From assembly GCA_032718475.1 (NCBI GenBank), contig JAUCBJ010008313.1:1-64000 (forward strand): DNA of 64,000 nt. The letters run 5' to 3'. Positions 8,823 through 18,339 of the stretch are shown here, piece after piece. The notes under the pieces were generated by a model. That model had not been told where the DNA came from, did not search any database, and was given only the letters and a program-made list of their open reading frames with translations. The stretch is from Nemertoderma westbladi (lineage: Eukaryota > Xenacoelomorpha > Nemertodermatida > Nemertodermatidae). The translations under genes were made by a program, and so were the position numbers. How positions within the stretch are numbered: position 1 is the stretch's first letter; the number at the start of each line of letters is the position of its first letter.

Positions 8823-11800
8823 CTACTACTACTAGGATCGGCATGCTGCATTGCAGCTGCATTTTTAAGAATGCTGTGCCGGCTTGTCAACAAAATTGCA
8901 CCGCCACAACTCCCTATCACCCATGACATTTGCTAGATCATCCGCATCTTTAAGGCCAGTGTCCTTTAAGATGCGTCTCAAGAAAGTCATAGGCTGTCCA
9001 CCATGCTTATTCACTCCATGAGGCTGCCAAAGTACAAGATTATGCACTGGCTGGTCCTCACGGCGAAAGCAATGTCCTGCAAAGTGGAGGCGATTTTGTT
9101 CTAGTGTCAAGCTTGGGGGAACCAATGAGACACCTCCAATGTTATATAGTGTCTGGTTGGAGATGTGTGCATTGTACTTGACACAATGAACCCGGCGTAG
9201 CATTCTTGTGAATGTGCCATCCAGAGATTTGGTGTCCTCAGCAGTTAGAGCCCAGCATGGACTCCCGTAGAGGAGTACTGGAACTACTGCTGCTCTAAAT
9301 AATCGGACCTTAAGTTTCCGATTAATTCTCGGTGACTTCCAAATCCTGGAAAGCCTATTCAAGGCTGCCCATGCCTTTCCCTTACGTATTCGAAGGTCCT
9401 CACCTGACTTCCGGATCCATGATCCCAGGTAACAGAAGTCGTCCACATGCTCAAGCATACCATCCTTTGAGCTTATGCTCATCCGATCAGAGACTTGCTG
9501 AGGACTTTCAAAGTTAACTGTCAGAATTTTGGTCTTTCTGGAGTTAATAAAAAGACCAACACTAGAAGCAGCATGTTCTAATGAGCTGAGGAGCCGTTGG
9601 GCTCCCTCTAATGATTCTGAGAGTACTCCTAAGTCATCAGCAAAGTCTAGATCAGTTAGGTACTTGGCAGGATTTCCTCGACTTCTGGAGCCAGTAGGTG
9701 GAGTTATCATCACCCCATCATCATTATAATGATCTAAGGACATGCGTAGGACATAGTCAACCACAATAATGAACAAGAATGGTGCAAGTGTGTCTCCTTG
9801 GAGGACGCCCCATAACACTTCAAATGGTTCTGTGTCACCGTCAACAGTAGACACAAATGTTGTCGAACCATCGTATACTGATCTGATTGCTGCAATAATT
9901 TCATCAGGGATGCCATATAATGAAAGTATGCTGAACATACGTGAACGAGAGACTGAATCAAAGGCCTTGAAGAAGTCAACAAAGATAACAGCCAGATGCC
10001 TGTCTTTCTTTTTTGATAACTCTTCAATTATCCTTCTAAGTGCCAAAATGGGCTCCATGGTCCCACGACCTTTACGGAACCCATTCTGATTTCCACGGAG
10101 CAGTCTCTCAATGGGATCCCTGATGCGATTTAATAGAATCCTATTGTATAGCTTTGCAGCAATCGAGATCAATGAGATTCCCCGAAAAGAACCATAGAGT
10201 GTTAGGTTGCCCTTCTTGGGAACTGGCACCAACTTATTTGTTTTCATTTCTTGTGGGACTCTTGTTGTTCGGTACATGTCTACTATGATGGGATAGATGA
10301 GCTTTAAACACTCAGGTATTTTAAAGACCTCAGGGGGAACTCCATCTACTCCACTGGCACGATTGGTCTTAATGCTCTTTGCAGCAGCCTTCACTTCTGC
10401 AAAGGAGATATCGCCAATGGGAATATCTGGGAGTACAGACTCAGACACTTTTACTTCTATAAAGTTATCAGGCAATACCCTGTCATTATTGAGGAGCTTT
10501 TCAAAGTGGGCTTTCCAACCATTGAGGCGATCGGCTGGTGATTCAGCCTTAACCTTGGTGGTTGGTTGGCTTTTCTGCCCAGTAAGCAGATTGATCGATT
10601 TCCATGCCTGGGATGATTTCCTGCTGTCGTCAGCATCATTGATGGCATCAACCTGTTGGTTTATTAGCTCCTGTAGATTAGCAGAGTACTGCCTGTTCAG
10701 GGACCTAGATGCAGCCTTAACTGCATTCTTGGCCGCTGTAGTCTGTTTGAGTCGGGACTCTTTCTGCGCCTTATGGAGGTCATTTCGGCACTTCTGAATT
10801 TTGTTGTCAGTCCAGGGGGCCCTTTTCCTTTTTCGAGGGTATACAGGAACTGTTTCTGCAGCTGCTAACTTAACTGCTTCTGTAAAGGCAGTATAGCCCT
10901 CACAGTGATCTGCCGCCTCAGAGGCAAGAGCCTCATACCCGTTGCTCAGCTGTAGTGTGAAGCTGGATCTCACACTTGGCTGTTGCAACAGAGAGGACCA
11001 GTCATGCCGCGGCAAGGCAGATTTCGTTGTTCTGCTAGCACGCAGACTAAGTCTTACCTTGGCCACAATAAGGCGGTGATCACTGGAGAAGGGTCGAAGT
11101 GTAAATGCATTACAGTCTTGTATAGAGCTCCTGTATTTCCTACGAAACAGAATATGGTCTATCTGCGACTTGTGACCACTGGGTCCACTATGAGTCCATA
11201 GCTTTCCAGTTCGCTTCTTGAACTGGGTTCCAGCCGAAAACAATCCATTTCCAGAGATAAAATCCTGAAGATGGACAGCATTTCGGTTAACACTATTGCT
11301 ATAGACCCAGGGCGATGTAGGTGATTGATGCAGACTTGCATTAAAGTCTCCCAGGTATGTTAAGAATGCATGCTGATCCACTCCATCAGTAGCTGCTTGT
11401 AGATTGTGGTAGAAATTTTCCACCTCCTCTACAGGGGCAACACTAGTTGGAGAGTAGCACACAATCAGAACCACCTTAGGAAACTTCTTAGCCAGTCTTC
11501 CAGAACATGAGAAGTGGCAACGGATGATGCGGTTAGAGATTTGGTCTATTTTGTCCAATGCTGCATGTGCAGTTGGATTCATCAATAGACCAATTCCACC
11601 ATTGCCACTATCATCTGCTGACACAAGGGCGAGTCGCCAACCACCCCCCATGTCCTTAATCAGAACCTCATCAGTCTGTCCAGTCTGCATTCGGTGCTCT
11701 TGAACACCCACTGCGCTAAGAGAAAGCTTATCTGCCAAGGCAGTCAGCTCACCTTGTCGCATTGGGGACCCAAGTGTTAGGGTGTTTACTGAGGCTAATC

Positions 11801-12576
11801 TTGTGACTTGCCTCAGATTCACCAATGGCTTTGTTGGTCGAGGTGGAACATGAGAGTAGCCTCCAACTCCAGAATCCCTCTCCCCATCACAATCTGGCCT
11901 TCCTGGTGACCCAGGGTTTGGGCCAGAAAGGTCATCAGGAAAGGGACTCAAAGAATTGTTGGCTGCTCTCTCTCCAGTAGGGGGTGAGACAGGCAGCCGG
12001 TCAGGAGTTAACTGACGCCTGCGAGGCCAATTGTGTCCGGTAATTCCACTGGCCTCTAGTGGCCGGACCTCCGCATTGCTAATGTAATCCATAGTGGGGG
12101 TTAGGGGGTGCTTTTTTGCCGAGTCAGCTCTCGGGGCAAATACCACACCCTGGTATGCCATTCCACAGGGTGGGTGTCGCAATGGAGTCAGATATGAGGC
12201 CCATCACCCATATCTACTCTGGCGCACATGACCCACCATTGGCTGTTGCAGCTCATCTGCTGGGTCATGCCCTATACCCTTGCTGCCAGGTGCAGGTCGC
12301 AGTGAAGTCCTCTCAGAGTGGACATGAAAACACTCTATTCCTGACCAGCCATTGGTAGATCACCATCTGCCTGGTCAGGCCATATACCCCTGCAGCCAAG
12401 TATATGGGTCCTTGATCCAGGACCAAGGGCGTCCTAATCCCAGAATGAAGGGGGTCATAGTTACAGGACCAGATTCGCCCTAGTAAGAGGGTCTATGCAG
12501 CTACAGGTGGCACCTCCTTTATGCTGCATGGAGGTGGCAAGTTTTCTTGATCTAGAATACCTGACCTGACTATAGG
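8823..12576 (-). mobile_element. RTE-like LINE, apparently full length
   Basis: A 3.75-kb minus-strand insertion bounded by a 12-bp target-site duplication. Its 3' end (left on this map) is a short triplet tail, ACTACTACTACTAGG on the plus strand (TAG repeats on the minus), as in RTE elements that end in a microsatellite rather than poly-A. It holds one large uninterrupted frame (8865-12182) and about 390 bp of 5' sequence. It sits inside ORF1 of LINE-B. The same insertion, cut at its 5' side, recurs at 61630-62213 as part of a segmental duplication. Diverged relics of the family lie at 1172-1280 and 23900-24040. Confidence 0.85.
8865..12182 (-). CDS. RTE-like endonuclease-reverse transcriptase polyprotein
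   Basis: An uninterrupted 1105-codon frame. Residues ~130-370 form an APE-type endonuclease: VNTLTLGSP at the start, VGVQEHR (catalytic Glu), YLGDFNASL, SQIDHILF and SSDHRLIVAKV (Asp-His pair). Residues ~600-880 form the reverse transcriptase: FRGISLISIAAKLYNRIL, NGFRKGRGT, VIFVDFFKAFDSVSR, WGVLQGDTLAPFLFIIVVDY and the catalytic DFADDLGVL. The C-terminal region includes LLYGSPCWAL and RVHCVKYNAHISNQTLYNI, as in RTE-type LINEs. Length is close to the ~1000 residues usual for the clade. The first ~120 residues are low complexity, so the true start may be internal. No inactivating change is seen, so this copy could encode working enzyme. Confidence 0.85.
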   Translation of the reverse strand: MRHPPCGMAYQGVVFAPRADSAKKHPLTPTMDYISNAEVRPLEASGITGHNWPRRRQLTPDRLPVSPPTGERAANNSLSPFPDDLSGPNPGSPGRPDCDGERDSGVGGYSHVPPRPTKPLVNLRQVTRLASVNTLTLGSPMRQGELTALADKLSLSAVGVQEHRMQTGQTDEVLIKDMGGGWRLALVSADDSGNGGIGLLMNPTAHAALDKIDQISNRIIRCHFSCSGRLAKKFPKVVLIVCYSPTSVAPVEEVENFYHNLQAATDGVDQHAFLTYLGDFNASLHQSPTSPWVYSNSVNRNAVHLQDFISGNGLFSAGTQFKKRTGKLWTHSGPSGHKSQIDHILFRRKYRSSIQDCNAFTLRPFSSDHRLIVAKVRLSLRASRTTKSALPRHDWSSLLQQPSVRSSFTLQLSNGYEALASEAADHCEGYTAFTEAVKLAAAETVPVYPRKRKRAPWTDNKIQKCRNDLHKAQKESRLKQTTAAKNAVKAASRSLNRQYSANLQELINQQVDAINDADDSRKSSQAWKSINLLTGQKSQPTTKVKAESPADRLNGWKAHFEKLLNNDRVLPDNFIEVKVSESVLPDIPIGDISFAEVKAAAKSIKTNRASGVDGVPPEVFKIPECLKLIYPIIVDMYRTTRVPQEMKTNKLVPVPKKGNLTLYGSFRGISLISIAAKLYNRILLNRIRDPIERLLRGNQNGFRKGRGTMEPILALRRIIEELSKKKDRHLAVIFVDFFKAFDSVSRSRMFSILSLYGIPDEIIAAIRSVYDGSTTFVSTVDGDTEPFEVLWGVLQGDTLAPFLFIIVVDYVLRMSLDHYNDDGVMITPPTGSRSRGNPAKYLTDLDFADDLGVLSESLEGAQRLLSSLEHAASSVGLFINSRKTKILTVNFESPQQVSDRMSISSKDGMLEHVDDFCYLGSWIRKSGEDLRIRKGKAWAALNRLSRIWKSPRINRKLKVRLFRAAVVPVLLYGSPCWALTAEDTKSLDGTFTRMLRRVHCVKYNAHISNQTLYNIGGVSLVPPSLTLEQNRLHFAGHCFRREDQPVHNLVLWQPHGVNKHGGQPMTFLRRILKDTGLKDADDLANVMGDRELWRCNFVDKPAQHS

Positions 12577-12588
12577 AATCCAAGGACA
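12577..12588. repeat. Target-site duplication, right copy
   Basis: AATCCAAGGACA, partner of 8811-8822. Confidence 0.9.
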
Positions 12589-13457
12589 AGGCCCATTGCA
12601 ACCCCACCAATGCTAATGTCCATTCATCAAAAGAAACAACTGAGCTAGCTGACAGGAATTACTATAGTGTATTACGTGACCTCAATGACAACAACCTGCC
12701 TGATAGACCCCAACCCCCTCAAAATACTCACAAAGGCCGTCAAAGCGCATCCATAAGAGAAGCTAGTGAGGTGAGCCACACCATTGAGAAAACCAAACAC
12801 GAGTTGCCCTCGTCCTCCCCTCACCACTACTGGCATGTTCCACATCATAACACCGGATCTACTCCCTCACAAGAAACCACTAATACTCACTGCAAAAACC
12901 CTCAAACATCACATCAACTGATACAAAAGGCACACTACCATCAAAGGCAGTATTTTCATCCAAACACACCTAATCGTGTCTACGAGATTCACCCCACAAT
13001 ATCCCAAACCGATAAGCACAGACTTTTAGTTCCACCTACTGAACCGAAGGGTCCCTGTAAAAGTCAAACTGCAAGACACTCGCATAAACCCACAAGATCC
13101 AACTACACTCGCGTAAACAATTCTGATACTCACAAAGGAAACCTTGAGGCTGGTATTAGTCAATCCACTATCTTCATCAATGGAATTAATCGCAAACATT
13201 CAGAAGAAGATGTGGTATCCTACCTGGAGAACAGACATATCACAGTAGATCGTATCACCACAAGACTCGCCAATAACGTAAAAAACATGAAAGCTACTAT
13301 AAACTCAGAGCACCTGCATACCGCTACTGAAGTTGGATTCTGGCCTCAGGGGATAACCTGCATTGACTGGAGACAAAGATCGAAAACCTACACATCCTCC
13401 AATAGTACAAACTACCACAGCACCACCTACCAATGCCAAAACAAGCAGCATTTTTAG
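12589..13457 (+). CDS. LINE-B ORF1, C-terminal part
   Basis: Continues the ORF1 frame without a shift after the RTE insertion: QSKD before the insertion is followed here by KAHCNPTNANVHSSKE. The region is Ser/Thr/His/Pro-rich and likely disordered up to about 13150. Then comes a compact segment, STIFINGINRKHSEEDVVS through NMKATINSEHLHTATEVGFW to PQGITCIDWR. It resembles the small RNA-binding-like fold at the end of ORF1 in some CR1/L2-type LINEs. The frame overlaps the start of ORF2 by about 95 bp in another phase, implying frameshift or reinitiation for ORF2 translation. Confidence 0.6.
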
Positions 13458-16400
13458 AAGCACCACGGATCCAAACATAACCATCATCTCACATCCTACA
13501 CTTAGCCTCGCTACTTTCAACTGTCATGGATTAATCAGCTCGGTTCAATATATAAGGAAAGAGCTTATTAACAACGACATATTAGCTATTCAAGAGCACT
13601 GGCTAGATGACTTAGAGTGTAAGGTACTATTTGCTAACTATTTTGGAGATGAATTCAACTTTGAATATATACCCAGTACGCGATCTTCAAATGGTAAAGG
13701 AGTATCTGGAGGTATTGCAATCCTTATCAGAAAGGATTTTGTGCAAGGGACATACACAACCACCAAATCAGGAAGTGACATAATAGCCATAGACTTCAAA
13801 CTAGTAGGTTCTGACAAAGACTTACTGATTATGTGCGCATATGCGCCAGACTCCAGTAAGAGCTCCCACATATACAATGAGTTCCTTGGCCGTACCTCTG
13901 ACCTTCTGGAGAGCAATCCGGAGCACATCCCTATTATCCTGAGTGACGTTAATGGGGATATAGGGAGATCACAAACGCAAGGAACTAGATGTTCTCGCAT
14001 TAAACCATCACAAAGGGGCAAACTGCTTCTCAACTTCCTGGAAGATCAATCATTGGTAGCTGCTGATACTTTTGGCACCTTCACAGGCCCGTGCTACACA
14101 TTCTACGGGGGCAACGGGAAAAGTTACATTGATCATGTCCTGACTAGTAAGGAAGCATTAGAATACATCATCAGTGGTGAAATAATAGCCAAAAATGAAC
14201 TCGACGGACCCTCAGATCACACTCCTATAATATTTACGATCCAACTTCCAGTTAACACACATCATGAGGCCACAAAGGACACTCAATACTACAACCTAAA
14301 ATACTATAACTGGGCCGTAACTCCCGAAGATAAACGACTGTTGTATCAGACCGCGATTGACTCTGAGATATCAGACCTACTCTCCTCTTCGCAAGAATGG
14401 CATGAATGGAATTACTCACAACTGAACGACTTCAACGAAAGAGTCATAATGATTCTCAGCTCTAATGCGGACAAGTACTTAGTTAGGAAACAGGGACGTG
14501 AGCATGGAAGGCAGCCTAAGAACTACAGAATCCGTAACAAATACCTAGATGAAAGAGCACATACATCAAAATCACTCTACCGAATATGGTGCCAACGAGG
14601 CAAACAAGACGAGGATGAATATGCAACCCACTTCAAACAATCAAAGAAAGCACCAAGATGGTTACATAATTGGCTAATTAAGCTACAGGTCTCAGATAAC
14701 ATAAGGAAAACTATCTACCAGCAACAGCACAACCCAAAGAGATTTTGGAGCTCTCTAATGGGTTCTAAGAGTAAAGCAGCTGATACTCCACTTAGACCTG
14801 CCCTGCATTCCCACTTTGAGAACAAATTTCAACATACTACCAACAACGCCACCGACAAACAAACCTTGCAGACGAAATTGGATAATCTCTGCAATGACAA
14901 ACATGTGCCCACAATATCCAATGTCACTGTGATCAATGCAATAAAACTCTTGAAAATAGGTAAATCACCAGACAGCAGGAGTCTAACAGTAGAGCACATT
15001 ATCAATGCCAACACCTTTCAACTCACTACAGCCATTACCAGTATTTTAAACAGTTCACTCAAACTTGGAAAGGTGCCAAACCAATTTGGAGAGACACTGC
15101 TGACTAGTATTTACAAAGGGAAGGGAAAGTCCACTTCTAAACCTGAATCTTACCGTCCCATATCTTCAATATCTGTTCTCTCCAAAATTATGGAGGCCAT
15201 CCTCTTACAAAACTTCCTACACGATCTGGATCCCTGTGAAACCCAGTGGGCATATCAGAAAAAAATTGGTACAGACATTATCATTGCCAATATCCTGGAG
15301 ACTATCGAATTGTACAGGAGTCAAGGGAATCCCACCTACATATGCCAAATGGATATTAAATCCGCATTCGACACCATTGACCATTACCTATTGTTCAATG
15401 ATCTTTGCGAATCAGTTAATCCATACGTGTATAGACTTCTCCTTGATTACTATGGACGGAGCATTATCTACCTAAAATTCGGCTCTAGAGTGGACAGAGA
15501 GAGCATATGCATGGGGAACGGGGTGAAACAGGGTTCCCTGATATCTCCTCTTCTCTTTAACTTCTTTACAAAGAACGCATTCTCCATTATGAATACCATT
15601 GGAATGGGGCACAAAGTCTATACCACAAACATGGGGTGCTCTTCTTTTGCTGACGACATACTACTGATGGGAGGATCCGCAGCTTCCATAAACACTTGGC
15701 TAATGTCATATGCGACGAGCTAAAGAAAATCAATCTCGCAATTGACCCCAAAAAGATATTCTGGATTGCATGCCATGAACATAAATCCAAAAATATACCA
15801 AACTTCCTCCACATTAACAATGTCATATACAGCCAATCTAAACACATCACCTATCTCGGAGTCACCATCAACAAGGAGCCATCCCACCTCTCAGACATCA
15901 TTCAAACAATCAACAAATATTCAGGTATCTTTCATAGTAAAGGCTGGACAACGCACCATTTCCCGTTGGAAATAGTCGCACTTCTCTGGAAAACTCTGGC
16001 TCTTCCGGCAATCATATATCGGATCGTGTATTCGAATGGAAGCTTTAGTGAAACTAAACTGGATCGCATCGAAATGGCGTATAGAGTCAGCCTTAGGAGT
16101 ATTCTACACGTGGGATGCTACATCAGCAACGACACGCTTTATTATGCTATGGGTCTGAGGCCCTTAATTTTAGATGCATACAGGGAATGTACCAGCAAGC
16201 TGTTTCGTATCGTGCAGATACCGCACCCGAAACTCGCATGTTCCCTAAAAATAGCATTACTCAGGAATTACATTCATGGGAACAAGTACAGTGGCCTTGG
16301 TCACCTTTACGAGTCTGCTAGATCACACTACAGCCTACCGGAACTACCATCCTTACTGTTTCATCGATACTCTACCAAGAGCATTCTATCTAGACTGGTG

Positions 16401-16562
16401 CGCTTGACCCCATCCCGTCAAAGTATCCTGGATGCAAACTTCCAACACGAGTGCTACGGTACCTGGGGGCGTACATTCAGCCAAAAGTACAATACTATTT
16501 TAAACTACTTCTCTATCGAACCCGAACCTTTCGAATCTATCGAACCTTTCACGGCGAACTGA
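13363..16562 (+). pseudogene. LINE-B ORF2: APE endonuclease and reverse transcriptase, one frameshift
   Basis: 13363-15723 reads as one 786-codon frame, and the protein continues in a shifted frame from about 15700 to 16562. Endonuclease: SLATFNCHGLISSVQYIRKE, ILAIQEHWLDD (catalytic Glu), SDVNGDIG, SYIDHVLTS and PSDHTPIIF (Asp-His). RT: SYRPISSISVLSKIMEAIL, CQMDIKSAFDTIDHYLLF, NGVKQGSLISPLLFN and SFADDILLMGG (catalytic FADD). The frameshift lies shortly after the FADD box. Downstream are the thumb (HITYLGVTIN) and a C-terminal domain ending IEPFTAN. Apart from this single shift the frame is open, so the copy decayed little after insertion. Clade is most like CR1/L2 from the tail and ORF1, with moderate certainty. 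Confidence 0.75.
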
Positions 16563-16780
16563 CCCAGCCACTACCGCCTACACAGTTCACATTATAATCT
16601 GTTGTACACTACAAATATTCGACATGTGTTGTTTTCTTTTCGTGCCTTGTACATAACTATATTTACTCGATATTTTACACGATTTTATTCAGGTACTCGT
16701 TCAACCTTTTACTTGTGAAGTGCAATCTTATCATTTTAGTGTAATATCATTTTATATGATTAATTAAAATAATGAATGAA
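16563..16780 (+). other. LINE-B 3' UTR and tail
   Basis: AT-rich untranslated sequence ending in AATGAATGAA directly before the resumed Gypsy LTR at 16781. No poly-A run. The short TGAA-type repeat is the likely priming tail. Confidence 0.6.
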
Positions 16781-16932
16781 TAGGTTTTAATATATATATC
16801 AGCTGGACCTAACTACCAGAGGATTGGAGTATCTGAATATACGAGGTTGTGATTGCCTATTGCTGTATTGCAGTATTGAGAAACCTATTTCTTACAGTAA
16901 TGAGTTGGGCCTATATCAATTAAAACTAATTA
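16781..16932 (+). repeat. Gypsy 5' LTR, main part
   Basis: Almost identical to 21762-21913. The first bases (TGT, plus the first copy of TAG) are found at 4558-4563 on the other side of LINE-B. A TGGCGCTGCGAG word at 16935, two bases after the LTR, is in the position and style of a tRNA primer-binding site. Confidence 0.8.
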
Positions 16933-17453
16933 AATGGCGCTGCGAGTTATGGGGCAATAACAGCCTGACAGCGATGTTACAGAGATCGGAAAGTATCGAT
17001 TATTACAAACTCTATTCTGTTATTACAGTCTTTAAGAAAATAGGCCTACAGTGCGACGAAGGAGAAACTGATCCAGCGGTTACAGCAGTACGAGTCTGAA
17101 GGTACACGGTACAAGTACAAAGTACTGGTATAATACAGTAATAATTACAATTATTACCTACAACAACGCAACCTCTTACACTACGATACCGGCATCTGGT
17201 TTCTTCTTCTACAGAGTCTATATACAAGTCAATATACTGCAATACATTACAAAGTACAAATTCAGAAATTCGCATTACAAAGCGAGAAATTCGGTTAGGC
17301 CTACCAGTACTGGCATACCCAAATGGTACATTTACAAAAATCGTGTAGTACATAGCACATAGTGCAATTACTTACAATAATGCATTTGCTTCCAAATATA
17401 CAAAGCAATTTTCAGCTTATAAGGAAGGAGATAAGTGGGACATTTATCGGACA

Positions 17454-18176
17454 TTGGTGGAGTCTGTGATTGATACCATAGAGTTTCCAGCAGGAGCCAA
17501 TGTGGAAGTTGAGAAACGAAAGGTTCTCATCGCTAATTGTGGTATTAAACTACTGGAAACCATAATCGACATCATATACCCTCGCGAGGTAAGAAATACT
17601 AATTTTACTATTATTATGGAAGCATTAGAACGGTATTTTAATTCCTCAGTAAACAAACATGCTGAGATACGGAAGTTTATAAGATTACAACAGCGTCCCA
17701 AAGAGTCAATTGCAGAATTTAATAAGCGATTGCGTAATGGTGCCAGATATTGTGAATTTGGCGATGGGTTAGATGGTAGATTACGAGAGCAATTTACTGC
17801 TGGTTTAAATGATAATGATATTACTACTGAGATGTTAAGAGTGAAACCTGTTGATTTTGCTGCAGCAGTAGAACTGGCAAAGTCATATGAGGAAGCCAGA
17901 CGGTACAAGTCGGATATAGATGGAGCAGAAGTTTCTTTTAATAAATTAACTTTTAAACAAAACGAAAATAAATTTGGAAATAGTACAAGTAACCGATGGC
18001 GCAGTAGTCCAGTTGACAACCAAAATAATAGGCCTAATACCAGTGTAGGCTTTCAGTGGATACATTGTTTACGTTGCAACAAACCAGGTCATAAGGCACC
18101 AGATTGTAGATTGTCTGCAAAATGTATATGTAATTTTTGTAATACACCCAGTCACTTAAAAGCTGCATGCTATTAA
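17454..18176 (+). CDS. Gypsy Gag with zinc knuckle
   Basis: A 240-codon frame. The first ~160 residues match the Ty3/Gypsy capsid layout, with a YFNSSVNKHAEIRKF...RPKESIAEFNKRLR segment like the retrotransposon Gag family. Near the end, CLRCNKPGHKAPDC is a canonical CCHC zinc knuckle, followed by a second, partly conserved CNFCNTPSHLKAAC. The start is not certain: the same frame is open further upstream (about 17380, reading AFASKYTKQFSAYKEGDKW). Gag forms the particle that packages element RNA. It stops just before an acidic linker (DEDESETDDDD) that leads into the protease. Confidence 0.75.
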   Translation: MVESVIDTIEFPAGANVEVEKRKVLIANCGIKLLETIIDIIYPREVRNTNFTIIMEALERYFNSSVNKHAEIRKFIRLQQRPKESIAEFNKRLRNGARYCEFGDGLDGRLREQFTAGLNDNDITTEMLRVKPVDFAAAVELAKSYEEARRYKSDIDGAEVSFNKLTFKQNENKFGNSTSNRWRSSPVDNQNNRPNTSVGFQWIHCLRCNKPGHKAPDCRLSAKCICNFCNTPSHLKAACY

Positions 18177-18339
18177 ATTAAAAAATAAGGCACCGGTAGG
18201 CCAATCAGGTTACAGAGAAGGGAGGCCTAAAGGAAAATATAACAGATCCCGCCCGCATAGCTATGGAGCTAGAATTCATCATACAGATTTTGAAGATGAA
18301 GATGAAAGTGAAACTGATGACGATGATATCTTTCAACAA

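Larger units (their letters stand above)
4564..16780 (+). mobile_element. LINE-B, non-LTR retrotransposon inside the Gypsy 5' LTR
   Basis: The body lies between TAG at 4561-4563 and TAG at 16781-16783. The Gypsy LTR reads TGTTAG to the left and TAGGTTTTAAT to the right, so the insertion is exact with a 3-bp duplication. Order: 5' region with a 30-bp minisatellite, ORF1 (Ulp1-like and coiled-coil), ORF2 (APE endonuclease plus RT), 3' UTR, and a tail of AATGAATGAA words. TGAA-type tails suit L2/CR1-like LINEs. Without the RTE insertion inside ORF1 it is about 8.46 kb, long for the group because of the minisatellite. Frameshifts in ORF2 and a stop in ORF1 show the copy is dead. Confidence 0.72.

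Noticed and set aside
8926-12182. Plus-strand frames opposite the RTE-like LINE (for example 9529-9729, 10297-10797)
   Set aside because: They are antisense shadows of a clearly coding minus-strand frame.
16824-17099. 91-codon frame over the Gypsy 5' LTR and leader
   Set aside because: It starts inside the LTR, differs downstream from the equivalent at 21805, and runs through the primer-site region; chance frame.
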